Positions 1 to 12,464 are shown, numbered from the stretch's first letter. The stretch is DNA of 64,000 bases from Mimachlamys varia (GCA_947623455.1 OX392527.1:31798201-31862200); one strand, 5' to 3'. Notes: generated from the letters alone by a model not told the origin. Made by a program: numbers and translations.

Positions 1-213
1 CCACTTGTTTGTTGACTAGATTTTCCACTGGTTTTTATTGTATGGAAATACGTTATACAGGATATCATGAATAGATGGTAGATTATAGATGGCTAGAAGT
101 GATGATGACAAACAAAACCAGCTTTCTGGGTTTTCCTTTCTTGTTAAAAGTAAACGTTCAGCGATATCTTTCTCTGCTGATTCCTCAGAGATCAGAGCTC
201 CTAACGTTTTTAG

Positions 214-253
214 GGTATTTTTATGAACGGATGCCTTCAGTGGTTAGGTGCCG
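214..253 (+). CDS. Possible 40-nt internal exon of unknown plus-strand gene
   Basis: Candidate exon between an acceptor ending TTTTTAG and a donor GTAAGA. In the chosen frame it reads GIFMNGCLQWLGA plus one base. That leftover base matches the two-base start of the next candidate exon at 1264, and this is the main reason for the call. A longer version starting near 190 (acceptor CCTCAG) is open in another frame but ends in a phase that does not fit. The exon is very short, so chance is a real possibility. The product is not recognised. The residues are fairly hydrophobic. Confidence 0.25.
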
Positions 254-1263
254 GTAAGAATGTATATAGCCATGTCAGCAACACGGTCTGGTATGGAGAA
301 TATCTGTTTGAGAATTTTCCTGTATTGTACTTCCAGCTTTCTTGAAACTCTCCTTAATCATGACGAAGAATCAAAAAGTCAATGTAAATGTTGAAAACAG
401 TTTCTTGCCTTCATGTCTCTTCAACATTTTTCCAAAACTTCGACAAAGTTAGATTTTTTGAATAATTGATAGCCAGAACAAGAAATAAGGCTTGAGCACG
501 AAATCCATGCTTGAGCATGAGAACGGTTTCATGAATACGGGCCCTGGTCTTATTCTCTTGTTCTTTTACGAGGGTCTCCGTGTAAATCTTTCTTTTGTTC
601 TTATTTTGTCTCAAGTTAATCGATTTTGAGTTCGGATTATAGTTTTGTTGACGCTTTGGTATTCTCTGATTTTTTTTTTTTTTTTAATCAATCGAGCTTC
701 TATATTGGTCAATGAGAAAACAGACTAGGTGGAAGAACGTTGTTTTACTATCAAGTCTGATTCCTAACTTAACGATTTCTCCGCTAAGAATTGGCACAAC
801 CACAGCAGGGAATCCGATCGGAACTATTCCATTTGAAGTTTGCTTTTATGTTGATTTATTCAAAAAGGGTTGTGCTTATTCAACAGTAAATTATCAGTAA
901 ATCAGTTTCTCCCGTCAGTCTATCATCTATTAAACACTGCCACTCATGGGACGACACCAGGAATAAAGAATCGGGCGGAAAATAATCTTAACTGGTGAAC
1001 CAAATGCTCTTATCTTAGTTCTATAAATATTTTCAGTTAAACTAGTTTTTCTTTTTATGGTTTTTTTTTATATAAAGCTCCCATGGATAAAGGCTTAGAA
1101 TTAAGTAAAACTAACCCATTTCTTTATGTATTTATTTTTTTTTGAAAACTACAGCTAATTACGTAGAAATAGTAACAAAGCTTGGGATGATTACGTTTTA
1201 GAAGGATTAAAGGTCTGTGTGTTTGTATACGTAGTTACCATAGCAATCCGTCTTCTCTTTCAG
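254..1263. other. Intronic stretch (if gene 1 is real) with one dispersed-repeat copy
   Basis: No convincing exon is seen between 254 and 1263. Positions 328-690 hold a copy of a dispersed repeat family described separately. Positions 690-1263 are AT-rich with short T runs. A 62-residue open frame at 712-900 has no splice support and no recognisable domain. Confidence 0.4.
328..690 (+). repeat. Dispersed repeat family R1, copy A
   Basis: About 360 bp recurs in opposite orientation at 8070-8422. Shared landmarks are a stretch about headed and tailed 'CTTGAGCA...ATGAATACGGGCCC', then 'CTTATTCTCTTG', 'ACGAGGGTCTCC', 'AATCGATTTTGAGTTCGGAT' and a closing T run. Shorter copies of the right-hand 150 bp occur near 21565, 23400, 25960, 53735 and 60275. 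No coding capacity is visible. The family is probably a non-autonomous transposable element; its class is unknown. Confidence 0.75.
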
Positions 1264-1332
1264 GGATCAATGATCAATTATTTCGCCTGATGACAAATTA
1301 TGTATGCACAAGTGGTTATGGCTATAGTCAAG
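1264..1332 (+). CDS. Candidate internal exon of unknown plus-strand gene
   Basis: A pyrimidine-rich acceptor (TCTTCTCTTTCAG) and a donor GTAAGAATG bound 69 nt. Only one of three frames is open. It starts with two bases (GG) and reads INDQLFRLMTNYVCTSGYGYSQ plus one leftover G. The leftover base joins in frame to the candidate exon at 1795 (G + AT = Asp) and the two leading bases fit the candidate exon at 214. The composition is protein-like, with aromatic and polar residues mixed. I do not recognise the family. Splice strength and unique open frame are seen directly; membership of one gene is inferred. Confidence 0.45.
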
Positions 1333-1794
1333 GTAAGAATGTATGTCATTAAAGGATGGGTATCAAAAATATTATATCAACATCCAAGGATAAAGTCATC
1401 TTAAGACAGGGACATTGATACAATCCTGATCATAAGTTGTAATAGTGTATGCGTTGTTTTATGCCAATCAAGGACGTGAAAGGAAGCCAGTTTAAATGTG
1501 TTCAATATAACTCCAGGTACACTGTCCAAATATCAAGCCCATACACGTGTTTAACTTGCAGCAAAATGTTCAATGTCTACATTTAACAAGCTGGAAACAT
1601 ATTGGAAATATTTCTGTTCTTGGACGACATAAATGACATAATGGTTAAAATAATATCCACAACTTATGTAGGTATTTTTAGGTCATCTGACCCGAGGACC
1701 CTAAAGTCATCGTGCCTTCGACCGTCGTCGTATGCTGTCCACCGTGCGTACACTTTTCCTTCGAATGGAATGGCTTCTTCTCAATAACCGAAAG

Positions 1795-1882
1795 ATCCAT
1801 TGCGCTCACGTTATGCAAGTAGAATGCAGGAAGAAAGGGCTACCCAGTTTGTTAAAAAGATTAACTTCAACCTACCTTCAAG
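1795..1882 (+). CDS. Candidate internal exon, basic segment of unknown protein
   Basis: The 88-nt exon starts after CCGAAAG (pyrimidine tract TGGCTTCTTCTC just upstream) and ends at a weaker donor GTCACA. After two bases it encodes PLRSRYASRMQEERATQFVK followed by KINFNLPS and two leftover bases. Phases fit exons on both sides: G+AT before, AG+T after. The segment is strongly basic and looks like a cytosolic loop or tail. An in-frame stop 15 nt upstream forces an acceptor at this point, which supports the assignment. The donor is the weak element. Confidence 0.4.
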
Positions 1883-2333
1883 GTCACAGGGGAACATTAT
1901 AGTCTGCTTCATTTATACCTTACCTGTGTTCTCCCACATTACCTGTATTTTTACCTGTGTTCTCCCACATTACCTTGATTTTTACCTGTATTTACACAAA
2001 CTTTGAATTTATGTCATTCCATCAATATTTCACCAATTTTTACATACCATATACCATTTCCATCATCATAATAATTAAACCTCATCAACATGGCTTAATA
2101 TTAATAATTATCATAAGTATTACGTGTACTTATCTTGGTACTAATTATATACTATTTACCTATTAATTACCACCTGATGACTGGGGTCCATCAACTGACC
2201 ACTAACTAAACTGTTGAACCAACAAAAACATTATAATATGCACTGTAATTGGACACATAAGCTGATTGTTTTGAATATTAATAACTTATAATTTATGTGA
2301 CACTGAAGGGCTGTTTTTTTCCATTTCACCCAG
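1883..2333. other. Intronic stretch, short imperfect repeat
   Basis: Contains two close copies of a motif 'TTACCTGTGTTCTCCCACAT' near 1920-1985, otherwise AT-rich sequence with no further coding signal. Overlapping open frames here are short and low in complexity. Confidence 0.4.
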
Positions 2334-2439
2334 TGTATTTAGAGGAAAGCCCAGCATACCAGACTCCAACAACTCTATGCCGACAACGACGACATCAGAC
2401 CTAGAAGCTACCAATACTGAGTTAGAGCTTCATGCATTG
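2334..2439 (+). CDS. Candidate exon, Ser/Thr-rich acidic segment of unknown protein
   Basis: A strong acceptor (TTTTTTTCCATTTCACCCAG) and donor (GTAAGG) bound 106 nt. After one base the open frame reads VFRGKPSIPDSNNSMPTTTT followed by SDLEATNTELELHAL. The two other frames are closed or low in plausibility; one meets a stop. The single leading T completes the AG left by the exon at 1795 to make Ser. It ends in phase 0, which fits the terminal exon at 18712. The Thr-rich then acidic composition suggests a disordered linker. The family is not recognised. Confidence 0.5.
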
Positions 2440-2930
2440 GTAAGGTGATTTTCCAGAGATTATCCTTGTGACCTAATTTCTCGTTTGTACTTATCAATTT
2501 GATATGACCGATCATTTGTTTTGTTCAATCGCCCCCTATGTGACCTTATATACTAGGCGTAATATACAAGATCGATAACAATATACTATAGTTATTAGAG
2601 CAAGGATATTTCAAATAGATATTAGTGCTGAACACGTCAAAATTATTTCTTATCAACTTTAAAAATCACTTATCAATGTTGGCCCTCAAGAATATGATTT
2701 AGATTGCTTTTTATGTAATGCTTTCTATGAACAGTTAGTTCACTTTCCGTTATATGATCCCTGTCCCACTGACCTATTGTTTCACTACATGTATATGTAT
2801 ATATAGTTATTTTCCCTGTCCCACTAACATAGCTATTGCTTCACTACATGTATATACAGAAAACCTCCCCCAACGATCCCTGTCCATCTGCACTATTACC
2901 CTTATATATGATCCTTGCACCACGGTATAT
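2440..2930. other. Intronic stretch before the first tandem array
   Basis: AT-rich sequence. From about 2750, degenerate copies of the following 60-bp array appear ('CCCTGTCCCACT', 'TTGCTTCACTACATGTATAT'), so the array has decayed edges. No exon seen. Confidence 0.4.
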
Positions 2931-3675
2931 ACACATATGTACAGTTATCTCCCCTTACGGAGCCCTGTCTTACTGCACTAGTGCTTCCCTAAATGTATAT
3001 ACAATTATCTCCCCTTACAGAGCCCTGTCTCACTGCACTAGTGCTTCCCTAAATGTATATACAATTATCTCCCCTTACAGAGCCCTGTCTCACTGCACTA
3101 TTGCTTCCCTAAAAGTATGCAGTTATCTCCCCTTACCGATCTCTGTCTCACTGCACTATTGCTTCCCTAAATGTATATACAGTTGCCTCCCCTTACGGAT
3201 ACCTGTCTAACTGCACTATTGCTTCCCTAAATGTACATACAGTTGCCTCCCCTTACAGATCCCTGTCTAACTGCACTATTGCTTCCCTAAATGTACATAC
3301 AGTTGCCTCCCCTTACAGATCCCTGTCTCACTGCACTGTTGCTTCCCTAAATGTACATACAGTTGCCTCCCCTTACAGATCCCTGTCTCACTGCACTAAT
3401 GCTCCCCGAAATGTATATACAGTTATCTCCCCTTACCGATCCCTGTCTCACTGCACTATTGCTTCCCTAAATGTATATACAGTTGCCTCCCCTTACGGAT
3501 ACCTGTCTAACTGCACTATTGCTTCCCTAAATGTACATACAGTTGCCTCCCCTTACAGATCCCTGTCTCACTGCACTATTGCTTCCCTAAATGTATATAC
3601 AGTTGCCTCCTTTTACGGATCCCTGTCTCACTGCACTATTGCTTCCCTAAATGTACATACAGTTGCCTCCTTTAA
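2930..3675. repeat. Minisatellite, 60-bp unit, about 12 copies
   Basis: Head-to-tail copies share 'CAGTTGCCTCCCCTTA', 'CCCTGTCTCACTGCACTA' and 'TGCTTCCCTAAATGTA'. Spacing is 60 bp from 3120 onward. Copies differ mainly at ATCT/GCCT and ACAT/ATAT positions. The array begins in decayed copies and ends abruptly near 3670. Confidence 0.9.
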
Positions 3676-4340
3676 TATAATAATATGGTTGACTAGGTAG
3701 GAACAACGACTAGAGCTACATGTATAATAATCAGAGAAATCATATAATAAAATGTATAGTCAATCCAAATAAAGCAGTTACAAATACTGCTTAAAGCCTC
3801 GGGGAGTTGAACGGAAGTTCTCAAGAGATTATCCTTCTGACCAAAATATTCGTAAGCGCTTATTAACTTGATATGATCGATCATGTTTTTGTTCAATCTC
3901 CCCCTACGTGACCCGATTTAGGTAATATACGAGATCGATAAAAAAAACTATATTAGGGCAGGGATATTTCATATATTTATATATATATATTGTGTTATTC
4001 CTTATTACTTTTAAAACCAATTGTCAATGTTGTAGACCTTGGGTATTCGATTCGATTTAGATTGCGTCTAAGGTAAAATGAAGACGGAACCCTCAGGGTA
4101 GAAACTGGAAGCTACATCACAAAACTGCTTCCGATGAAGTACATATTCGTCAATACCACTGGAAAGGCACTAAGTGTCAGTAGTTGAGCCGTACACGTGA
4201 CATTCCTATCAATATTTTTCGTGACTTGAGACATGTGCCAGCAATGGCTTTAATCAATGACAAGGTAATAGTTGTGCCTGCGAATCACAACTTCAAACAA
4301 ACAGTAATGTGAAGATGTGATAAAAAAACAATGTGTCCAC
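3676..4340. other. Unannotated stretch between arrays
   Basis: AT-rich sequence with a short TA run near 3975. I see no exon with paired splice sites and no clear repeat. Confidence 0.4.
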
Positions 4341-4935
4341 CGTGTTGTCAAAAACTATGTCCACTTCAATGTCATAACACTGTGTTCACATGGTATCATA
4401 ACACCTCGTTGTCATAACACTGTGTTCATATGGTATCATAACACTTCAATGTCATAACACTGTGTTCACATGGTATCATAACACTTCAATGTCATAACAC
4501 TGTGTTCACATGGTATCATAACACCTCGTTGTCATAACACTGTGTTCATATGGTATCATAACACTTCAATGTCATAACACTATGTTTATATGGTATCATA
4601 ACACTTCGATGTCATAACACTGTGTTCATATGGTATCATAACACCTCGTTGTCATAACACTGTGTTCATATGATATCATAACACTTCGTTGTCATAACAC
4701 TGTGTTCATATGGTATCATAACACCTCAATGTCATAACACTGTGTTCATATGGTATCATAACACTTCGTTGTCATAACACTGTGTTCATATGGTATCATA
4801 ACACTTCGTTGTCATAACACTGTGTTCATATGGTATCATAACACTTCATTGTCATAACACTGTGTTCATATGGTATCATAACACTCCGTTGTCATAACAC
4901 TGTGTTCATATGGTATCATAACACTTCGTTGTAAT
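4340..4935. repeat. Minisatellite, 40-bp unit, about 14 copies
   Basis: Units contain 'GTCATAACACTGTGTTCA' followed by 'TATGGTATCATAACACTTC'. 'TGTGTTCA' recurs every 40 bp (for example 4381, 4421, 4461). Variation is mostly CAATG/CGTTG and CACA/CATA. The second half of each unit (ATCATAACAC) resembles the first half (GTCATAACAC), which suggests the 40-mer is itself an old duplication. Confidence 0.9.
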
Positions 4936-5160
4936 AATACTGTGTCAATTTCGCTGTCATTATTCCGTCAGCTTCGTTGCCATAACACTGTGTCCACCTT
5001 GTTGTCATAATAATGTTGACTGTATTGTCATCAAAACGGTGTTTCCTTATTGTTATAACACTATCCACTTTCTTGTCATAACACTGTTCATTTTGTTGTA
5101 AAATATTGTGTCATGAATCTGCCTACTTTGTGGATATAATACTGTGTCGATTTCGTTGTC
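4936..5160. repeat. Degenerate transition between the 40-bp and 25-bp arrays
   Basis: This stretch carries irregular copies of the shared core 'GTCATAACACTGT' at uneven spacing (for example TTGCCATAACACTGTGTCC, TTGTCATAATAATG). It links the 40-bp array on the left to the 25-bp array on the right and suggests common descent of both. Confidence 0.6.
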
Positions 5161-7835
5161 ATAACACTGTTTCTACTTCGTTGCCATAACACTGTTACTA
5201 CTTCGTTGCCATAACACTGTTACTACTTCGTTGCCATAACACTGTTACTACTTCGTTGTCATAACACTGTTACTACTTCGTTGTCATAACACTGTTACTA
5301 CTTCGTTGCCATAACACTGTTACTACTTCGTTGCCATAACTCTGTTACTACTTCGTTGCCATAACACTGTTACTACTTGGTTGCCATAACAATGTTACTA
5401 CTTCGTTGCCATAACACTGTTACTACTTCGTTGCCATAACACTGTTACTACTTCGTTGCCATAACACTGTTACTACTTCGTTGTCATAACACTGTTACTA
5501 CTTCGTTGCCATAACACTGTTACTACTTCGTTGTCATAACACTGTTACTACTGCGTTGTCATAACACTGTTACTACTGCGTTGCCATAACACTGTTACTA
5601 CTTCGTTGTCATAACACTGTTACTACTTCGTTGTCATAACACTGTTACTACTTCGTTGCCATAACACTGTTACTACTTCGTTGCCATAACTCTGTTACTA
5701 CTTCGTTGCCATAACACTATTACTACTTCGTTGTCATAACACTGTTACTACTTCGTTGCCATAACACTGTTACTACTTCGTTGCCATAACACTGTTACTA
5801 CTTCGTTGTCATAACACTGTTACTACTTCGTTGCCATAACACTGTTACTACTTCGTTGTCATAACACTGTTACTACTTCGTTGCCATAACACTAACTACT
5901 TGTTGTCATAACACTGTTACTACTTCGTTGCCATAACACTGTTACTACTTCGTTGCCATAACACTGTTACTACTTCGTTGCCATAACACTGACTACTTGT
6001 TGTCATAACACTGTTACTACTTCGTTGCCATAACACTGTTACTACTGCGTTGTCATAACACTGTTACTACTTCGTTGTCATAACACTGTTACTACTTCGT
6101 TGTCATAACACTGTTACTACTTCGTTGTCATAACACTGTTACTACTTCGTTGCCATAACACTAACTACTTGTTGTCATAACACTGTTACTACTTCGTTGT
6201 CATAACACTGTTACTACTTCGTTGCCATAACACTGTTACTACTTCGTTGTCATAACACTGTTACTACTGCGTTGCCATAACACTGTTACTACTTCGTTGT
6301 CATAACACTGTTACTACTTCGTTGTCATAACACTGTTACTACTTCGTTGCCATAACACTGTTACTACTTCGTTGCCATAACTCTGTTACTACTTCGTTGC
6401 CATAACACTGTTACTACTTCGTTGTCATAACACTGTTACTACTTTGTTGCCATAACACTGTTACTACTTCGTTGCCATAACACTGACTACTTGTTGTCAT
6501 AACACTGTTACTACTTCGTTGCCATAACACTGTTACTACTTCGTTGCCATAACACTGTTACTACTTCGTTGCCATAACACTGTTACTACTTCGTTGTCAT
6601 AACACTGTTACTACTTCGTTGTCATAACACTGTTACTACTGCGTTGCCATAACACTGTTACTACTTCGTTGTCATAACACTGTTACTACTTCGTTGTCAT
6701 AACACTGTTACTACTTCGTTGCCATAACACTGTTACTACTTCGTTGCCATAACTCTGTTACTACTTCGTTGCCATAACACTGTTACTACTTCGTTGTCAT
6801 AACACTGTTACTACTTCGTTGCCATAACACTGTTACTACTTCGTTGCCATAACTCTGTTACTACTTCGTTGCCATAACACTGTTACTACTTCGTCGTCAT
6901 AACACTGTTACTACTTCGTTGCCATAACACTGTTACTACTTCGTTGTCATAACACTGTTACTACTTCGTTGTCATAACACTGTTACTACTTCGTTGCAAT
7001 AACACTAACTACTTGTTGTCATAACACTGTTACTACTTCGTTGCCATAACACTGTTACTACTTCGTTGCCATAACACTGTTACTACTTCGTTGCCATAAC
7101 ACTGACTACTTGTTGTCATAACACTGTTACTACTTCGTTGCCATAACACTGTTACTACTTCGTTGCCATAACACTGTTACTACTTCGTTGCCATAACACT
7201 GTTACTACTTCGTTGTCATAACACTGTTACTACTTCGTTGTCATAACACTGTTACTACTGCGTTGCCATAACACTGTTACTACTTCGTTGTCATAACACT
7301 GTTACTACTTCGTTGTCATAACACTGTTACTACTTCGTTGCCATAACACTGTTACTACTTCGTTGCCATAACTCTGTTACTACTTCGTTGCCATAACACT
7401 GTTACTACTTCGTTGTCATAACACTGTTACTACTTCGTTGCCATAACACTGTTACTACTTCGTTGCCATAACTCTGTTACTACTTCGTTGCCATAACACT
7501 GTTACTACTTCGTCGTCATAACACTGTTACTACTTCGTTGCCATAACACTGTTACTACTTCGTTGTCATAACACTGTTACTACTTCGTTGCAATAACACT
7601 AACTACTTGTTGTCATAACACTGTTACTACTTCGTTGCCATAACACTGTTACTACTTCGTTGCCATAACACTGTTACTACTTCGTTGCCATAACACTGAC
7701 TACTTGTTGTCATAACACTGTTACTACTTCGTTGCCATAACACTGTTACTACTTCGTTGCCATAACACTGTTACTACTTCGTTGCCATAACACTAACTAC
7801 TTGTTGTCATACTAATGTTACTACTTCGTTGTTCA
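5160..7835. repeat. Minisatellite, 25-bp unit, about 107 copies
   Basis: The unit alternates TTGCCATAACACTG or TTGTCATAACACTG followed by TTACTACTTCG. A 22-bp deletion variant (AACACTAACTACTTG or AACACTGACTACTTG) recurs near 5890, 5990, 6165, 6480, 7005, 7100, 7605, 7700 and 7795. The recurrence of whole variant strings, for example around 6890-7110 and 7490-7700, shows higher-order duplication of about 0.6 kb. Confidence 0.95.
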
Positions 7836-8069
7836 ATTGAATTAATCACCTATTCGTGTGGTGTGTTACATTGTAGTATTATACATTATTGTTTGGGAAA
7901 TAACGTAAAGCTACAAGTATTGGCATATGTATCTGTTTGAAGAAGTACGTCTTAAACAAAGCCACATGCTAAAATATGCTCTGTGACAGTTATGATTATA
8001 TTATGATTTAACACATTTAACGCCATATGTAAAACACATTGATATTTTACTATTATCATTATATATGAC
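7836..8069. other. Short unannotated stretch
   Basis: AT-rich sequence between the 25-bp array and R1 copy B. Nothing recognised. Confidence 0.4.
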
Positions 8070-8490
8070 AATTATAAAAATCAGAGAATACCAATTCTGC
8101 CTTATCAACAAGACCATAATCCGAACACAAAATCGATTGAACTAGAAGCAAATTATGAACAAAGGAAAGATTTACATTGAGACCCTCGTAAAAGTACAAG
8201 AGAATAAGACCAGGGTCCGTATTCATAAAACTGTTCTCATGCTCAAGCATGGATTCTGTGCTCAAGCCTTATTTCTTGTTATGGCTATAAAATATTTAAA
8301 CAATCTAATTTTGTCAAAGATTTGGTAAAAAGTAGAAGAGGCATGAAGTCGAAAGCTGTTTTCAACATTTACAATGACATTTTGACTATTCAACATAATT
8401 CAGGTGACTTGCAAGAAAGCTGGCTTGAGCACAGAATCCATACTTGAACATGAGAACAGTTTCATGAATACGGGCCCAGGTGTTTCGGGA
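8070..8490 (-). repeat. Dispersed repeat family R1, copy B, plus partial duplicate
   Basis: Positions 8070-8422 match copy A (328-690) in reverse orientation, from the A-rich end 'ATAAAAATCAGAGAATACCA' through 'AATCGATTGAACTAGAAGC' and 'GAATAAGACCAGGGTCCGTA' to the 'CAAGAAAGCTGG' end. Positions 8423-8490 repeat the middle section again (CTTGAGCACAGAATCCATAC ... ATGAATACGGGCCC), so a second partial copy abuts the first. Confidence 0.75.
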
Positions 8491-10389
8491 GAATAAGCTT
8501 ATTCTGCCTTATCAATTATAAAATTATAAGGTTATATTGCTACTAAAGTATGTCAGTATTCGGTTGACGAAAGCACAGCCCACCGATACGCTAACCGCAA
8601 CCGGTATCAATCACTGTACTGCTCGCCAGGCCGTGTTGTTTTATACCAATGGTCTAAAGTGAACAAAATTCAACTGGAAGATATTCTTTGGGTTTGATGA
8701 CTTTCATCTTAAGGCCCAAATACTAAAATATATGTCAGAATGACGACAGACAGCTATATATGTAATACTATCTCATCGCCTATACCATAATTTCTTATCC
8801 CTTTAGAGTTGTAGGATATAACCATTTTGATAACACAACTTTATTAGCCCTAGACCCCATATCAGCCAAAGTAAGTTCCTGTTAATAGTTCGATCCATCC
8901 CCAGATGTTATATACCCACAATAAAACCGATTATTTCTCGAATGTAAAGATAATGAATGTATTAAATTGCATAATAATTGGTATTTGTAGTTTTCATTCA
9001 CTGCCAATAACATATGTTAATTTCTGTTTATATGTAGATATGAAGAGGTGGTAGAAATGAATGTTATATCAGGGGAAACCAATAAATGTTTCATTTATTA
9101 TAAATATATCAACAAAGGCGATAAAAGGTATGATGAGTGTATATACGGTTTATATCCGGTTTAATACTGGTCATATGTCGTGTATTTATAGTAAGCGTAG
9201 GTAGCAAGTATCATGCACAAATCATTTCAAAGAATTACCACGCTATTTTGGTTAATTTCGAATCAAATAAAAAATAAAATGACATTGAAGATAAAATTGA
9301 TCTACACTTTTTTTTCAACTGGCTTGGCATAGCTAACTTATCTTTTATGTATGCTTTCCTTACGATAAGAAATATGCTGACGCTATAATAAGTGTCTCTG
9401 TCTCGTATTTCCGGATATAGAAGATTGCGCATGCACTGTAAATTTTTAAGACTTGCTACGTCCAACAACTTTCGCCTGACAACTTTATATATCAGCCATA
9501 ATGATTTACCGCCATACAACTAAAAACAATAACCCCTTTTTGCTAAGACAAAAAAGAAATCAACACTTTCAAATCAAGAGGTAACAAAAACGTGAACACA
9601 AAACAAATAAAATACCCTAAAGCAATTGCTGGTAAAGGAGTCGAGCGAGATATTCTCAAAGTCAAAAGACTGCTAAAAGTTACAAAGTGCGGGGCCCTCC
9701 AGCGAAGTCCATTATCACTAGTATATGTTTACATTGTGAGAACCACGGATCTGGTCGCTCTTCAACAAAAATCAACGGGATTATACATGGCGAAACTTAA
9801 ATGGAATGGATTATTTCATTCACTTTGATGCCCAGTCCGATACGGATATCCTCAGCGACTAGTTCCGTCTATCCACGGAGGAGCACAGTAGTCTACACAA
9901 TAGTTGAAACAGCCTATATAGGTACAAGTCATAATGTAACAAGATATAAATATTATCTTTTGTACGATCATAATGAAACTGTTTTTATAACTGAACTTAT
10001 GTTTTTGTCTCGGTAAAATCGTTCATGTAATCGATATTTGAAACACACCCTTCAAGTTTGTCCCAAAAAAGCAACCTATTTAATCCCAGAGGGATCTTGG
10101 CGCCCACAATTGATGATTTTTCATTAATTCTTAGAAACTCTTAGAAATATTTCTTTCCCTTCTGATTTTAACTTTTATTCGTGTATTTGATCTTAGTTCT
10201 GTGAATTTCTCTTGAAAATGAATAATAGTTGAAAGAAGGTCAGGAGTTTTGTATTTCTGATCAGTCCCAATTCCAAATCCATCTTGTATTTCTTAAAAAA
10301 ATATTCATAGTTTACTTTCATAGTCAACATACAAGATAGCTGCCTGGTAGTCATATTTCCCCCTGTAGCAGTCCAAAAATTAGACCATT
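8491..10389. other. Unannotated AT-rich stretch
   Basis: No exon with paired splice sites, no tandem repeat and no recognisable element was found. Open frames at 9235-9519 (-) and 9592-10016 (+) are short, lack known motifs and overlap each other. Confidence 0.4.
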
Positions 10390-12180
10390 AGAAATTTGAA
10401 ATGGAACCATCCAGTAATAACAAGGCAGGACCTCCTTCGTTAAATTCTATCCTGGCCACTTTGTTTAACTTCTGTATCGAGACAAGGCCATTTCCATACA
10501 ATTTAAAGCTGGCACAGGTAGTACCAATTTTTAAGAAAAATGACCCTCTTGATAATCAAAATTATAGACCTGTCAGTATTTTACCTTCTTCCTCAAAAAT
10601 CTTTATTTTTTACATGATCAATTATATGATTTTTAACAATGTATTTAATCTCTTTCTTTCTGCTTTCAGGAGGGGTAATGGATGCCAGTCTTTTGCTGCG
10701 ACTCCTTTGTGATTGGACGAGGGCATTGGATGAGAATAAGTTTGTAGGTGCTATCCTCAAGGATCTCTCCAAGGCCTTTGACTGTATTCCTCATTGATTG
10801 CTATTCGAGAAGCTGACAGCATGTGGGTTGGATGAGAGCGCTTTTGGTCTTATCAGCAGCAATCTTGGAGGCAGATTGCAGCAAACTAGACTGGAGTCCA
10901 ATATCTCTGACTGGGAGCAGTTGGAAAGGGGTACCTTAGGGCTTTATCTTTGGACCTCTAATATTTTTTACATTTTCATCAATGACATCTTTTATTTTGT
11001 TCATAAAAGTACCCTATATAATTATGCGGATGGTAACACTCTGTCCCATATTGACTCTGTACCCTGTACTGTAAAACACACCCTTGAAGGGGAGAGTAGT
11101 ATTTTAATTAGCTGGTTTGAAGAAAACGGTATGAAGGCCAATCCTGATAAGTTCCAGACCATATCTATCGGGGAATAACACACACAGTATTATAGAATAT
11201 TTTACTGTTAAAGATCATGATATCAAATGTGAAAACGTCGTCAAACTTCTAGGTGTAAATATTGATTTTAATCTGAAATTTGATGTTCATGTATCCAACA
11301 TTTGTAAGAAAGCTTCCAAACAGCTATGTGTTCTAAAAAGAATTGACCACATTCTTAGCAAGCGGGGGGGGGGGGGGTAATTTTCAAATATTTTATTCTT
11401 TCCAATTGTAGTTACTGTCCCCTGGCTTGACATTTCTGTAGTTTGAATTCCACAAGATGGAAAAGATACAAAAGAGAGAAAAAAAGAGCAGTTCGTTTTA
11501 TTGAGGATGATTTTACTACACCAATATCAGAACTTTTACAGAAACTTAATTTATCTTTTTTTACACATTAATAGTATGAAAAACATGGCATGTGAAGATT
11601 TTAAAAGTGTTTCTAATTTAGCTCCTAATTATATATGCAATCTTTAAACTGAGAAAACTTCTTTTTATAACCTCAAGAGTGAAAGGCAGCTAGAGCTACG
11701 AAAAATTGGGACAACCAGGTACGGACTTAAATCTTTCCGCTACATGGCTGCCCGGATATGAAACAGTCTGCCAAACCATATGAGGAAGGTGGATACTTAT
11801 CCAAAGTTTTCCAGACTGCTGCATACCTGGGATTGGCTCGTATGCTCGTGTGGTATTTGCTACATTTGTTTTTTGATGTGCTTAAGCTTTAGCTTTATTA
11901 CTTGCCTGTCTTATGACTTGCCTTTTTGCATGTTTTATTATTATATAACCAGCAGCACAATTTCTTTTTGACCCTATTTTTCTATCAAATTGTTTCATTC
12001 TTTGAATTCTTTTTTTTTTCTTTTAAATTATACTATATCAGTGTATACTATGTCAATTTTTATTTCTTTGCTATATTATCATGTATGTAAAGTTGACTTA
12101 TATAGTGCTTTAAACCATCTTATAGCAACACCTGTGTGATATGCAGGTGTTCAATATTAATAAATGATTTGATTTTATAT
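10390..12180 (+). pseudogene. Dead 5'-truncated non-LTR retrotransposon (LINE), reverse transcriptase remnant
   Basis: Conceptual translation across frameshifts gives reverse transcriptase landmarks in order. These are LAQVVPIFKK with NYRPVSILPSSSKIF (10500-10610), then DLSKAFDCIPH (about 10765-10795, catalytic Asp present), then NYADGN near 11020 where active enzymes have YADD, then KLLGVNIDFNLKFD (11240-11290). The C-terminal NSLPNHMRKVDTYPKF follows (11760-11810). Frameshifts lie near 10680 and 11175, with stops near 10795 and 11755. The order and motifs fit the Jockey/CR1-type group. The 3' end has AATAAATGATTTGATTTT near 12160. The 5' part with the endonuclease is missing. It lies within the proposed large intron of gene 1. 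Confidence 0.85.
11364..11377 (+). repeat. Homopolymer G run inside LINE remnant
   Basis: Fourteen consecutive G residues interrupt the LINE reverse transcriptase remnant. Length may be uncertain from sequencing. Confidence 0.8.
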
Positions 12181-12464
12181 ATCTGGTAATGTGTGATATG
12201 CAAATATATGCTGCTGTGTTATACATGCATGTTTCAAATATCTTACTTATATCTTATAATTCCATAATTATCTGTGATAATGTACAGTTTTGCATGCTTA
12301 GCTTTTGATTTCTGTCTGTGCATTTTGTTAATTATCTTGTTTTATGTTTGTTTTTTAAAAATGTTTGTCGCAGAAATAACGCCACAGCGCTAATGTTTTC
12401 TTTTGTTTATATATGCGACTAAAAGTAAAGTTTCTTGTATCTTGTATTAAGTACTTCTCAAAAA
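12181..12464. other. Short AT-rich stretch after LINE
   Basis: T-rich sequence downstream of the LINE tail. No gene or repeat recognised. Confidence 0.4.

Noticed and set aside
5160..7835. CRISPR-like regular array
   Set aside because: Units are directly head to tail with no unique spacers, and the genome is eukaryotic.
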